From an uncultured Coriobacteriaceae bacterium (GTDB lineage: Bacteria > Actinomycetota > Coriobacteriia > Coriobacteriales > QAMH01), in NCBI GenBank assembly GCA_902796975.1, contig CADBRF010000115.1, forward strand, positions 1 through 13,429: a stretch of 13,429 nt of DNA, written 5' to 3'. Both the position numbers and the translations under genes were made by a program. Shown here in pieces: positions 1 to 7,281 of the stretch (positions are counted from its first letter, which is position 1; each line of letters opens with the position of its first letter). Under the pieces are notes generated by a model that searched no databases, was not told where the DNA came from, and was given only the letters and a program-made list of their open reading frames with translations.

Positions 1-50
1 AAACGTTGTTTCGGGTCCTCTTTTTATATCTTCCTTGGCAAACAGACGAA

Positions 51-87
51 AGCCCCGGCGTCAGGAATGGGGAGGAGCGCCGGGGCT
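51..87 (-). terminator. GC-rich hairpin, probable minus-strand terminator
   Basis: A perfect 10-bp inverted repeat (arms 51-60 and 78-87) encloses a 17-nt loop. Read on the minus strand the stem is followed by a moderately T-rich run (complement of 38-50), whereas on the plus strand the following bases are A/G-rich. This favours termination of a leftward transcript. No convincing gene lies immediately upstream on the minus strand, so what it terminates is unclear. Confidence 0.4.
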
Positions 88-334
88 ATGAGGAGGGCCA
101 GCGTAAGGGCGATTGTTTGGGGAGAGGAGGGATTCCCTTGCCGCTGACGTTGAGAACAGTATGGTCTGCGTTCCTGAAAGGAGCCTGAAGAGTTCTCTGC
201 CTGATAGCGGCGTGACACCATACACAACAAAAACTTCCTCGTTGTCGATAAGTTCACCGCAACGTGCAATTCAGATGCGCGTATCATAGGCTGTATAGAC
301 AAGATGGCGTTTCGATTGTAAGGATGTGTGTACT
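88..334. other. Region with no recognised gene
   Basis: No reading frame here has a ribosome site, sensible composition or recognisable motif; the short frames look like chance. The minus strand could carry a small transcript ending at the hairpin at 51-87, but I find no clear promoter for it. The plus-strand right edge holds the likely promoter and ribosome site of the DUF1508 gene. Confidence 0.5.
270..299 (+). promoter_or_regulatory. Possible promoter of the DUF1508 gene
   Basis: A TATAGA -10-like hexamer lies at 294-299 with a weak -35-like TTCAGA at 270-275 and an 18-nt spacer. It is 35 nt upstream of the chosen ATG. The -35 match is poor, so this is a suggestion only. Confidence 0.3.
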
Positions 335-709
335 ATGGCGAAATTCGTTATCAAACCATCCGGCGCGGGATTCAGCTTCTCTCTGAAAGCGGGCAATGGC
401 CAGGTGATTGCAACCTCCCAGACCTACAAGACGCTCGCCACCTGCAAGAAGGGCATTGCCAGCGTGCAGAGAACGGCTCCCGTGGCACCAATCGAGAATC
501 AAACTGAAGAAGACTTTGCCGTCGAGAAGAACCCGAAGTTCGAGGTCTATAACGACAAGGCCGGGAAAGCACGTTTCCGCCTGAAGGCATCAAACGGCCA
601 GATCATCGTCACCGGCCAGGCCTACAAATCCCTGAAGTCTTGCCTGAACGGCATTGAGAGCATCAAGAAGAACGCCCCTGTGGCAGAAATCGAGACGCTC
701 GAGGAGTAG
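335..709 (+). CDS. DUF1508 (YegP-like) two-repeat protein
   Basis: A 124-residue basic, soluble protein made of two tandem DUF1508 repeats at about residues 2-51 and 67-117. Each has the pattern F-x-(F/V) ... F-x-L-K-A-x-N-G-Q-(V/I)-I ... YK(T/S)L ... C ... GI-x-S(V/I) ... AP-V-A. The repeats are joined by an acidic linker. DUF1508/YegP proteins are small beta-alpha proteins of unknown biochemical role, so no function is assigned. ATG at 335 is chosen because TAAGGA at 319-324 sits 10 nt upstream; an in-frame GTG at 326 is only 1 nt from that site. The gene stands alone, is followed by a strong terminator, and each repeat carries one Cys (C37 and C103). Confidence 0.9.
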   Translation: MAKFVIKPSGAGFSFSLKAGNGQVIATSQTYKTLATCKKGIASVQRTAPVAPIENQTEEDFAVEKNPKFEVYNDKAGKARFRLKASNGQIIVTGQAYKSLKSCLNGIESIKKNAPVAEIETLEE

Positions 710-750
710 TCACACAGCAATAGAGCAAATATAAGACACGGGAAAATGGG

Positions 751-786
751 CAGGGTCGCCGAGACAAATCGGCGGCCCTGTTTATT
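751..786 (+). terminator. Intrinsic terminator of the DUF1508 gene
   Basis: A 12-bp stem (751-762 with 769-780, one G-U pair) closes a 6-nt loop and is followed by TTTATT. It lies 42 nt after the DUF1508 stop codon. Confidence 0.87.
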
Positions 787-800
787 GCATGCGGACAAAG

Positions 801-831
801 AAAAAAGCCAGCCGAAAAACTCGACTGGCTT
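801..831 (-). terminator. Intrinsic terminator of tRNA-Phe
   Basis: On the minus strand an 11-bp stem (821-831 with 805-815, one G-U pair) closes a 5-nt GTTTT loop and is followed by a run of T (A-run on the plus strand at 801-806). It starts 11 nt after the tRNA CCA end, so it should end the tRNA transcript. Confidence 0.87.
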
Positions 832-842
832 GCACTATTGAA

Positions 843-918
843 TGGTGGTCAGAGGGGGAATCGAACCCTCGACACAGGGATTTTCAGTCCCCTGCTCTAC
901 CGACTGAGCTATCTGACC
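843..918 (-). tRNA. tRNA-Phe (GAA)
   Basis: The minus strand folds as a full 76-nt cloverleaf: acceptor GGTCAGA/TCTGACC, D arm with AGCTCAGTCGGTAGAGC, anticodon arm with loop CTGAAAA (anticodon GAA), and a T arm with GGTTCGATTCC. The discriminator is A and the 3' CCA is encoded. The anticodon stem has one G-U pair at its base. It lies 113 nt downstream of the LCP gene on the same strand but has its own promoter-like sequence and a terminator. Confidence 0.97.
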
Positions 919-940
919 ATTTCTCACAACAGCGGATGAT

Positions 941-968
941 AGTTTACCATGTATCACCACGAGGTCAA
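941..968 (-). promoter_or_regulatory. Promoter of tRNA-Phe
   Basis: On the minus strand a -35 TTGACC (963-968) and a -10-like TAAACT (941-946) are separated by 16 nt. The -10 ends 22 nt before the mature tRNA 5' end, a normal distance. The -35 matches consensus at 5 of 6 positions, the -10 at 4 of 6. Confidence 0.6.
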
Positions 969-1031
969 GCGCCCTCTTGGAAATTGCCGTTTGCGGGACG
1001 CAGGTGCCCTTTGCAGCTATTCTCCGCTGGT

Positions 1032-2627
1032 TTATTCGGCAGTTTCGTCAGCGCTTTCTCCGCTGCTGTCGCTTTCACCGCCACCGTTCTCGCCACCGCC
1101 AGTACCGCTGTTCTGGCCGCCGCCAGAATCCTCGTTCCCGCCGGCGCTAGAACTGTTGGAATCCTCACTGCTGGAGTTGCCTGCCCCAGAGTCGTCCTCT
1201 TCGCCGGAGTAGCCTCCTTCAGACTGGCTCGTACTGTTCCGGTTCTGGCTTTGCGTGTTCTCGCTGTAGAAGTATTCCTTATCGCCCGATTCGCCCACGT
1301 ACTTCTCGTTGCTTGTGGATGTCGTATCCGCGGGCTTCGTTGTGGGTTGCAGCCCAGAAGTCGCGTTGAGGCCAAGCGTCTTCACATCCACTGTCTCGCC
1401 GTTCCAGTATTTCTCGAGCGCGCTCTGTACGTCGTCTGGAAGCGGCACGTTCATGTCGAGCTCGTAATCTGCCGTGCTCGCTGTACCGCAGATTGCGGCC
1501 TCAGTCTCGTCTATCGAGGGATCTTTGCCATCGGAGGCCTTGGACATCATGGCTTTCCATTGGTTGATGTAGGTGAACGTATAGGAAGCTCCACCGATCA
1601 TTCCCGTCGTTGAGGGAGCCATGGCAGAGTAGAAATCGTCGCTGGTGAGGCCCTGCATGTTGAGGGCGAGCCCGATGATATCCGTGACCGCCATATCCGT
1701 CGCAAAGCACTTTGAGGCTTCCTCGATAGTTCCGGGAATCTCAGTAGCGGGCTCCGAGAGCACCTTGGTGACGAGAGCTTGGACAAGAATACGCTGGCAA
1801 TCGGTGCGGGTGAAATCGCCACGCGCATAGGTCTTGCGGTTGCGTGCAAAAACGAGCGCTTCCTCACCGTTGAGGGTCTGAACGCCAGGTTGCAGTTCGA
1901 TATCGTCGTAGTTGGCATATTCGGGGACATTGACCGTCACACCGCCGAGCTCATCAACTAGATCGGAGAAGCCTTCGAAGTAGATCTCCGCATAGTGAGA
2001 AATCTTAATTCCGGAGAAGTCCTCAACCGTCTGGATTGCAAGCGGAGCTCCGCCGAGCGCGTAGGCGGCGTTGATCTTCTGGGTTCCATATCCCTCAATC
2101 TCGACCTTGGTATCGCGGGGCATGGAGACGAGCGTGACCTGCTTGGCCTTTTCATCGACACGCACGAGCATCATGACATCAGAACGTGCACGATCGGTAT
2201 CCTCTTCGCGCGAATCAGAGCCCAGGATGAGGACCCAGTAAGGTTCGCCCGCAACTGGCTTGGTGAGCGTCTTCTCAATCTCGTAGTTATTGCCGAGCTT
2301 GATGTTCCCAGATATGCCCGAGAGGAAACTCCAGGCATAGGCAGCCGCCGCAAGGAACAGGACGACGATAACCGTGATAATAGCAAGAAGGACTTTCTTA
2401 CCCGTGGACATGCCGCGCGCTGCATAGCGTGCCGAGTTTCTGGAATAGTCCGCTGCAGTCATCCCCACCGACATAAAAGAATTTGCCGGGGTGCCCTTGC
2501 TGACGTTTCTATAATCCCTCGCAGGCTCATTGGCTTGAACGCCATGCTCTGGATGATGGTAGTGCCCCATCGCGCTCTGACCGCGGCCGCGGTAGTTGTG
2601 CTCGACATTGGACTTGTTCGAGGACAT
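1032..2627 (-). CDS. LytR-CpsA-Psr (LCP) family wall-polymer ligase
   Basis: A 531-residue membrane protein. Residues 1-76 are a polar, basic cytoplasmic tail. About 77-101 form one membrane segment (KKVLLAIITVIVVLF...), and the rest is outside. The LCP domain spans about 130-345 and shows the family landmarks: LGSDSR (135-140), R-x-R-S-D (146-150), SMPRD (168-172), and ARNRKTYARGDFTR-x-x-x-Q near 261-278. These supply the Arg and Asp residues that bind polyprenyl pyrophosphate and Mg. LCP enzymes move anionic polymers such as teichoic acid or capsule from the lipid carrier to peptidoglycan. Residues about 420-531 are a disordered tail rich in Ser, Gly, Asn, Glu and Asp. ATG at 2627 has AAAGGG about 7 nt upstream. 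The gene appears to be transcribed alone; no clear terminator follows it. Confidence 0.93.
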   Translation of the reverse strand: MSSNKSNVEHNYRGRGQSAMGHYHHPEHGVQANEPARDYRNVSKGTPANSFMSVGMTAADYSRNSARYAARGMSTGKKVLLAIITVIVVLFLAAAAYAWSFLSGISGNIKLGNNYEIEKTLTKPVAGEPYWVLILGSDSREEDTDRARSDVMMLVRVDEKAKQVTLVSMPRDTKVEIEGYGTQKINAAYALGGAPLAIQTVEDFSGIKISHYAEIYFEGFSDLVDELGGVTVNVPEYANYDDIELQPGVQTLNGEEALVFARNRKTYARGDFTRTDCQRILVQALVTKVLSEPATEIPGTIEEASKCFATDMAVTDIIGLALNMQGLTSDDFYSAMAPSTTGMIGGASYTFTYINQWKAMMSKASDGKDPSIDETEAAICGTASTADYELDMNVPLPDDVQSALEKYWNGETVDVKTLGLNATSGLQPTTKPADTTSTSNEKYVGESGDKEYFYSENTQSQNRNSTSQSEGGYSGEEDDSGAGNSSSEDSNSSSAGGNEDSGGGQNSGTGGGENGGGESDSSGESADETAE

Positions 2628-2802
2628 TATCTAGCCCTTTCTCAACGCAACACTGCATTCAAATGCGCTGGAACACATGCAGCATGATTGACCTTGCCCG
2701 AAAACCTTGCAGACAGGTTCCTGCAGCTTTCCGAAAACCGGACGTCACTCAGATAATCAGACAAGCCAACAGAAAATTGTATCACGCCAAATCGGCATAT
2801 GG

Positions 2803-3507
2803 CTATTTGAGAGCTTCGAGCGCCTGAATGGCAAGCACGCGGATGTCTTCATTGCTGCTCTCCGAGTATTTCTTCAGGGGCTCTACCGCCCGCGCATCCT
2901 TGAAGTGAGCAAGAGCCTCTATGGCATAACGCACTGCCCACTCCTCCTCGTCATCGAGCATTTGGATTGCTGCTTCTACCGACACCTCGTTTGCCGGGAG
3001 ATGCCCGCACGACCACATGGCAGCGGCGCGAACCTCGCCATGCTCGTCTCTGCATGCCTGAATCAACGCCTCTCGCGCACGTTCGATGACCTCATCACGC
3101 GTGGCAATATCAGAACCGCTTTTCTCGGAACGCTCGCCCACTGCTGTTGCTGCAGCAGCCCGAACAACCGAAGAGTAGTTTTCCGCATCGTTCATGACCT
3201 CGAGAATCTTATCGAGGCATCGGGAGCTGGGAATCTGGCCGAGAGCCCAAGCGCTGTGAACACCCACTTCCTCGGAACTATCGCCAAGGCAGACCTCGAG
3301 CGGTTCGAAGGCGCGGTCATCCCCCAGGATGCCCAAGGCCGTGGCAGCCGTAACTCGCACTTCGTCAACTGGGTCGAAAAGAGCCACGACCACAGGGGCA
3401 AAACCTCGGGGGTCATGAACCTTGGCAAGCCCCGCAATGGCTAGCGCACGTGTGCGCGCGTCCTCGTCTTTCGTGAAATCAATCAACGCATTGAGGTCGT
3501 CAGGCAT
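2803..3507 (-). CDS. HEAT-repeat protein (PBS-lyase-like repeats)
   Basis: A 234-residue soluble all-helical protein built of about six or seven HEAT-type repeats. Each is near 30 residues with motifs such as (V/I)R-x-x-A-(A/I)-x-A-L-G/A; examples are DEVRVTAATALGILGD, EVGVHSAWALGQIP, EVRAAAMWSCGHLP, WAVRYAIEALAHFKD and DIRVLAIQALEAL. There is no signal peptide or membrane segment. HEAT solenoids are protein-binding scaffolds; some PBS-lyase-like relatives act on bilin pigments, but nothing here points to that, so no specific role is given. Start: ATG 3507 is preceded by GGAAGGAG with 7 nt spacing. An in-frame TTG at 3525 lies upstream of that ribosome site and is unlikely to be used. A 175-nt gap to the LCP gene suggests separate transcription. 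Confidence 0.88.
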   Translation of the reverse strand: MPDDLNALIDFTKDEDARTRALAIAGLAKVHDPRGFAPVVVALFDPVDEVRVTAATALGILGDDRAFEPLEVCLGDSSEEVGVHSAWALGQIPSSRCLDKILEVMNDAENYSSVVRAAAATAVGERSEKSGSDIATRDEVIERAREALIQACRDEHGEVRAAAMWSCGHLPANEVSVEAAIQMLDDEEEWAVRYAIEALAHFKDARAVEPLKKYSESSNEDIRVLAIQALEALK

Positions 3508-3538
3508 CCTGCTGCTCCTTCCCAAATCCCATGCTCAG

Positions 3539-3547
3539 ACTATAGCA
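3539..3547 (-). promoter_or_regulatory. Extended -10 promoter of the HEAT-repeat gene
   Basis: The minus strand reads TGCTATAGT, an extended -10 (TGn plus TATAGT), about 31 nt upstream of the chosen ATG. There is no good -35 at 17 nt, as expected for an extended -10 promoter. Placement relative to the ribosome site fits. Confidence 0.42.
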
Positions 3548-3801
3548 AAGTCTTAGGCAATCACCTGGTGAGCCTGCCATCGGGCGCATCTTGTAACGCC
3601 GACGCAACGAGCAAAACCTACGACAGTACGCAAGGGCCAAATCAAGACCTCCGATATGCAGAGCAATAGAGGCGGAAAGGACTATCGTCGGGCACTATTG
3701 CCTCGGCAAACAGTTCAATCCGCAAAGCAGTCGAAAGCTGAAGAGATCATGCCCCCAGACGCCGATAAGCGGATGCAGACACGGCTTTGCTCTCTCACCG
3801 G
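3548..3801. other. Intergenic stretch without a recognised gene
   Basis: This region lies between the divergent HEAT gene and tRNA-Val. I see no protein-like frame with a ribosome site and no structured RNA that I recognise. A plus-strand frame beginning near 3656 runs straight through the tRNA and its terminator and is therefore not credible. Confidence 0.55.
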
Positions 3802-3830
3802 TAGAACCTCGTTTGAAAGTGCGTTAGAAT
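3802..3830 (+). promoter_or_regulatory. Possible promoter of tRNA-Val
   Basis: TAGAAT at 3825-3830 is a good -10 hexamer, and transcription about 7 nt later would start just before the mature tRNA 5' end at 3842. The -35 position at 17 nt (TAGAAC, 3802-3807) is weak. Confidence 0.4.
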
Positions 3831-3841
3831 CACACCACATC

Positions 3842-3916
3842 GGGCGATTGGCGCAGCGGGAGCGCAGCTGCTTTACACGCAGAAGGCCGGGGGTTCGAAC
3901 CCCTCATCGCCCACCA
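3842..3916 (+). tRNA. tRNA-Val (UAC)
   Basis: A full 75-nt cloverleaf: acceptor GGGCGAT/ATCGCCC, D arm with GGCGCAGCGGGAGCGC, anticodon stem GCTGC/GCAGA around loop TTTACAC (anticodon TAC), and T arm GGGGGTTCGAACCCCT. The discriminator is A and the CCA is encoded. It is a single-gene unit followed by a strong terminator. Confidence 0.96.
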
Positions 3917-3924
3917 GCAACACC

Positions 3925-3965
3925 AAGGCCAGCCGCCCATTCAAGCGGCAGGCCTTTTCTTTTTG
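3925..3965 (+). terminator. Intrinsic terminator of tRNA-Val
   Basis: The stem pairs AAGGCC + GCCGC (3925-3930, 3932-3936) with GCGGC + GGCCTT (3945-3949, 3951-3956), with one A-A mismatch and an 8-nt loop. It is followed by a T-rich tail (TTCTTTTT). Confidence 0.87.
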
Positions 3966-4174
3966 CTCCAAACACTCGGCTTCACTCCGGTATCGACTCC
4001 ACATAAAAACCACTCAGAAGCGGACAAATCCCACTTTTATGCCGATTTTTCGCCAGTTTTTGCCCCATATTGCCGGTCAAAACATGTCGATTTCCTGCAA
4101 AAGATGCACAGAATCCCAAAATACGGTATCGTAGACACTCGCTGAAGTAATAAACGTACTCGAAAAGGATCTAT

Positions 4175-5248
4175 TTGCTTCGCACATTCGCACATACCGG
4201 CATCGCCGGCCTGCTTGCCGTCGCACTCATATCTTCGACGTTTCCTCTCCCGCAAGCTCACGCCGACGAACTCAGCGAGCTCAATGCTCAGGTTACCGCC
4301 AGCGCTCAGGCGTACGACAATGCGGTAGCCCACCAGCAGGAGCTTGCCGATGAGATTGACACGCTCGATGCTCGCATTGCCGAGCTCGACGCAACCTTGC
4401 CCCAGCAGCAGAAGAACTGCGACGCGAGCATGGTGACGCTCTACAAATACTCGCACGAGACAGGCAACATGGTCTCGCTGCTGCTCAGCGCCGAAAACCT
4501 GACAGACGCCCTTGCCCTCATCGACCAGTATGAGTGGGTCATTCAGTACAACACGGGCGTTATCGAGAAGACCAACAGTATGAAGCACGAGTTGGAGGAC
4601 TCTCGCGCAACTCTTGAAGAGAGCAAGGCTGAGGCAGACCAGGCGGCACAAGATGCCGCAACGGCTCTTTCCAATGCTCAGGCAGCGCGTCAGAAGGCTC
4701 AAAAGGAGGCTGCTGCCCGCCAGAAGGCTCAGGAGGAGGCTGCGGCGAAGGCAGCTGAAGAGGCCGCTGCAAAGGCCGAACAAACCGGCACCGAGGAAGA
4801 TAAACAGGCAGCCGAAGAGGAGCAAGAAGCGGCAACGACCTCTGCTCAGACCACAAACGCTTCCAATGTGAGCTGGTCAGACGACAAGACCGCCTTCGTC
4901 AACAAGTGGGCTCCGCGCATCAATAGCTACCTCGCTGGTTCGCCCATGGCGGGCACTGGCGAAGCATACGCAATCGCTGCCTGGAACAACGGCGTTGACC
5001 CACGATGGGCGCCTGCTATTTCAACCGTGGAGAGTTCCAAGGGCGCTGCATGCTTCGCATCGCATAACGCCTGGGGCTACGGCGGGTCTGGCTTCAGCTC
5101 GTGGACCGAGGGCATCAACACCATAGTTGCCGCGCTCGGCAGCTCTATGTACGGCGGATACCTCACCAGAGACGCCGCATCGACCTACTGCCCACCCAAC
5201 TCCACCTTCTGGTACAACCGCTGCGCCGAGGAAATGGCGAAAATCTAG
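4175..5248 (+). CDS. Secreted coiled-coil protein with lysozyme-like C-terminal domain
   Basis: A 357-residue exported protein. Residues 1-30 form a signal peptide (hydrophobic core AGLLAVALISS, cleavage probably after AHA). About 31-160 resemble the PcsB/CwlO-type N-terminal coiled coil. About 155-225 are an Ala/Glu/Lys/Gln helix with near-repeats of A-R-Q-K-A-Q-(K/E)-E-A-A. A linker follows, then a domain at about 235-357 with TVESSKG (Glu286), HNAWGYGG, SSWTEGI and three Cys (293, 339, 350). Glu in this context followed by an N-(A)-(W/F)-G motif is typical of lysozyme-like glucosaminidase or transglycosylase folds, so peptidoglycan cleavage at division or separation is likely; the exact bond is not clear. 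Start: TTG 4175 is preceded by AAAAGGA with 5 nt spacing, and no better start is visible. A terminator shared with serC follows. Confidence 0.82.
   Translation: MLRTFAHTGIAGLLAVALISSTFPLPQAHADELSELNAQVTASAQAYDNAVAHQQELADEIDTLDARIAELDATLPQQQKNCDASMVTLYKYSHETGNMVSLLLSAENLTDALALIDQYEWVIQYNTGVIEKTNSMKHELEDSRATLEESKAEADQAAQDAATALSNAQAARQKAQKEAAARQKAQEEAAAKAAEEAAAKAEQTGTEEDKQAAEEEQEAATTSAQTTNASNVSWSDDKTAFVNKWAPRINSYLAGSPMAGTGEAYAIAAWNNGVDPRWAPAISTVESSKGAACFASHNAWGYGGSGFSSWTEGINTIVAALGSSMYGGYLTRDAASTYCPPNSTFWYNRCAEEMAKI
4688..4746 (+). repeat. Tandem near-repeat, about 30-nt unit, within the coiled-coil coding region
   Basis: Two adjacent near-identical units begin at 4688 and 4718, sharing CAGAAGGCTCA and GGAGGCTGC. 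They encode successive R-Q-K-A-Q-x-E-A-A-A segments of the helical linker. This is a likely site of copy-number change between strains. Confidence 0.7.
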
Positions 5249-5285
5249 CAATCGGGCACCCGGAGTGACCTAATTGCGAAAACAG

Positions 5286-5326
5286 AACGGCCCGCAGCAG
5301 CTTATCACTGCAACGGGTCGTTTTTT
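5286..5326. terminator. Bidirectional intrinsic terminator between the converging hydrolase and serC genes
   Basis: A 9-bp outer stem (5286-5294 with 5314-5322, one G-U pair) carries an inner GCAG/CTGC stem. On the plus strand it is followed by TTTTTT (5321-5326). On the minus strand it is followed by a weaker T-rich run (TTCTGTTTTC). It therefore can end both transcripts, most strongly the plus-strand one. Confidence 0.82.
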
Positions 5327-5402
5327 CGTGTGTTATCAAGCGCGGTTCTGTGCGTCCCTTGTCTTGTGGAAGAATCGACGTTGAGAACAGCCTCTAGCGG
5401 GA

Positions 5403-6479
5403 CTAGTTTTCCTTCTCGAACTTATCCATGAACTCGACAAGTGCCTCGACACCCTCGATGGGCATCGCGTTGTAGATACTGGCACGCATGCCGCCAACGG
5501 AACGGTGGCCTTTGATGTTGGCGAACCCGGCTTCCGTCGCCTCGGCAATGAACTTCTTGTTGAGCTCGTCGCTCTCGGTGACAAACGGAACGTTCATGAT
5601 GGAACGGTCCTCGGGAACCACCGTACCGTGGAACATGTTGCTCGAATCGAGGAAGTCGTAGAGAACCTTGGCCTTCTTCTCGTTGCGCTCTTTCATCGCG
5701 TCGAGACCGCCGAGGCTCTTGATCCACTTGAACACGAGACCGCAGATGTAGATGCCGTATGCAGGGGGCGTGTTGTAGAGGCTGCCCTTGTCGGCATGGG
5801 TCTTGAAGCGGAGCATGGTGGGAACGCCCGGCAGGTCCTCGGGGATGAGGTCCTCGCGGATGATGACAATCTGCACGCCAGCAGGGCCAACGTTCTTCTG
5901 GACGCCAGCGTGGATGAGACCGTACTTGGTGACATCGGTGGGCTCAGAGAGGAACATGGAGCTCTGGTCGGCTACAAGCACATGACCCTTGGTGTTGGGG
6001 AGCTTGTGGATGCGGTTGCCGTGAACTGTCTCGTTCTCGCAGATGTAGACATAGCTCGTGTCTTCGCGGATATCCAGGTCGGAAAGGTCAGGAATCTTGG
6101 AGAAGTTGCTGTCTGCGCCGGAAGCGACAACCTTGGGGTCGCCGAGGATCTTGGCCTCGTTGAGCGCCTTCTTGGACCAATTGCCCGTGACGATGTAATC
6201 TGCTTTGCCGTTGAGTGCGAGATTCATGAAGACACTCGCGAAGAGAAGCGAGTCGCCGCCCTGGAGGAAGAGCACCTTGTAGTTCTCGGGGATGCCCATG
6301 AGCTCGCGAAGGTCAGCTTCTGCAGTCTTGATGATATTTTCGAATGCGGCAGAGCGGTGGCTCATCTCCATGACGGACATGCCGGTATCGCCATACTCCA
6401 GCATCTCGTCTGCCGCCTGCTTGAGAACCGGCTCCGGTAGCACGGCGGGGCCTGCGGAGAAGTTGTACACACGTGCCAT
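5403..6479 (-). CDS. serC: Phosphoserine aminotransferase
   Basis: A 358-residue cytoplasmic PLP enzyme, full length for SerC. It converts 3-phosphohydroxypyruvate and glutamate to O-phosphoserine in serine synthesis. Family landmarks are all in place: N-terminal YNFSAGPAVLP, MSHRS (residues 39-43), FLQGG (71-75), D171 in the ADQSS segment, the Schiff-base lysine K195 in AGVQKNVGPAG, and YNTPP. The usual GGAS-x-Q-F loop reads GGDSLLF, a departure close to the cofactor phosphate. Start ATG 6479 has AAAGGA about 8 nt upstream. A TACAAT hexamer at 6533-6538 may be a -10 but lacks a good -35. No serA lies beside it, unlike many serC-serA operons. Confidence 0.96.
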   Translation of the reverse strand: MARVYNFSAGPAVLPEPVLKQAADEMLEYGDTGMSVMEMSHRSAAFENIIKTAEADLRELMGIPENYKVLFLQGGDSLLFASVFMNLALNGKADYIVTGNWSKKALNEAKILGDPKVVASGADSNFSKIPDLSDLDIREDTSYVYICENETVHGNRIHKLPNTKGHVLVADQSSMFLSEPTDVTKYGLIHAGVQKNVGPAGVQIVIIREDLIPEDLPGVPTMLRFKTHADKGSLYNTPPAYGIYICGLVFKWIKSLGGLDAMKERNEKKAKVLYDFLDSSNMFHGTVVPEDRSIMNVPFVTESDELNKKFIAEATEAGFANIKGHRSVGGMRASIYNAMPIEGVEALVEFMDKFEKEN

Positions 6480-6663
6480 CTGCTCATCCTTTCGTTAGTC
6501 GTCTATCTAAGTACGGAAAACATGTAGCGTGAATTGTACTCCGCTTCGAACCACACACACTCAAATCAGCGAGCGTGTATTGTGTGAGAGGGGCGTGGAT
6601 GGCGCACAGATTGCGGAAATCCCCGCTTCCTGTACGACTCCGCTTTCGAGGACGGGAGTGAGG

Positions 6664-7089
6664 CTAGAGGTCTTCGATATCAACCACGCTATAGCCCGCA
6701 TCCACCATCATCGAGGCGAAGACCCCGCGGCCAGGCACGAGTGCTGAAGAAAACGTCCCGTCATAAACCTGGTTAACACCGCAGCTGGGGCTTCGCGATT
6801 GGAGAACTACCACGCTTGGACTTGCATCCTGAACAATCTCAAGCGCCCGTCTCGCGCCAAGGCGGAATTCGGCATCGACGCTTTCGCCATCGCTCGTGCG
6901 TACGGTTCCGTCTACAATTTCCGAGGGTTTGCGCGGTGCGGACAAGCCTCCCAACACTTCAGGGCACACCGGAACCACGCGCACGTCGTGCTGGTTCAGA
7001 TATACAGCAAGCTTTTCGGAATAATTGTTTCCACCGTCATACTTGCAATTCTCGCCAAGCAGGCAGGCGCTCACGACAACAGTCTCCAT
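6664..7089 (-). CDS. DUF523 / TudS-like [4Fe-4S] protein
   Basis: A 141-residue soluble protein of the DUF523 (YbbK) family at normal length. Visible landmarks are SACLLGENCKYDG (7-19), PVCPEVLGGL-x-x-PR-x-PSE (40-57), SRSPSCG (98-104) and VYDGTF. Cys 9, 15, 42 and 103 are at family positions. Characterised relatives (TudS) use three cysteines to hold a [4Fe-4S] cluster and remove sulfur from 2-thiouracil; this activity is inferred from family membership only. No clear ribosome site precedes ATG 7089 (the upstream bases are T- and C-rich), so translation may be leaderless or weak. It sits alone between hpf and serC. Confidence in the family is high, in the reaction moderate. Confidence 0.9.
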   Translation of the reverse strand: METVVVSACLLGENCKYDGGNNYSEKLAVYLNQHDVRVVPVCPEVLGGLSAPRKPSEIVDGTVRTSDGESVDAEFRLGARRALEIVQDASPSVVVLQSRSPSCGVNQVYDGTFSSALVPGRGVFASMMVDAGYSVVDIEDL

Positions 7090-7195
7090 GCTATTTGGGC
7101 AAAACCAGAACGAGGGAAACGATACTCCCTACGGCTTCGTTCCCGCTTCTGCCCGCTCCCCCCTCCCTGCCGGACTTGTCATGAATATTCTGCCG

Positions 7196-7233
7196 AAAAA
7201 AGAGAGGGAATGAGCATGAACCCATCCCCTCTC
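7196..7233 (-). terminator. Intrinsic terminator of hpf
   Basis: On the minus strand a 7-bp GAGAGGG/CCCTCTC stem (7227-7233 with 7202-7208), extended by 3 bp after one mismatch, is followed directly by TTTTTT. It lies 48 nt after the hpf stop. Confidence 0.78.
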
Positions 7234-7281
7234 GAATACGTCACTCACATAGGGAGCCAACGGCTTGCTCCCCCATCAGCG

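Noticed and set aside
24..302. Minus-strand 92-codon frame with a hydrophobic stretch
   Set aside because: Its end encodes the terminator-like stem, it has no ribosome site, and its composition is unlike a real protein.
789..1613. Long plus-strand reading frame
   Set aside because: It overlaps tRNA-Phe and runs antisense to the LCP gene, has no ribosome site and reads as low-complexity shadow sequence.
2699..2740. Nine-base CCGAAAACC present twice upstream of the LCP gene
   Set aside because: Short, unequal context and no palindrome; too weak to call a regulator site.
3656..4006. Plus-strand reading frame through tRNA-Val
   Set aside because: It contains the whole tRNA and its terminator, with no ribosome site or protein-like composition.
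5377..5390. 14-nt sequence shared exactly with 146-159
   Set aside because: One such match is expected by chance in a window of this size, and neither copy has flanking similarity.
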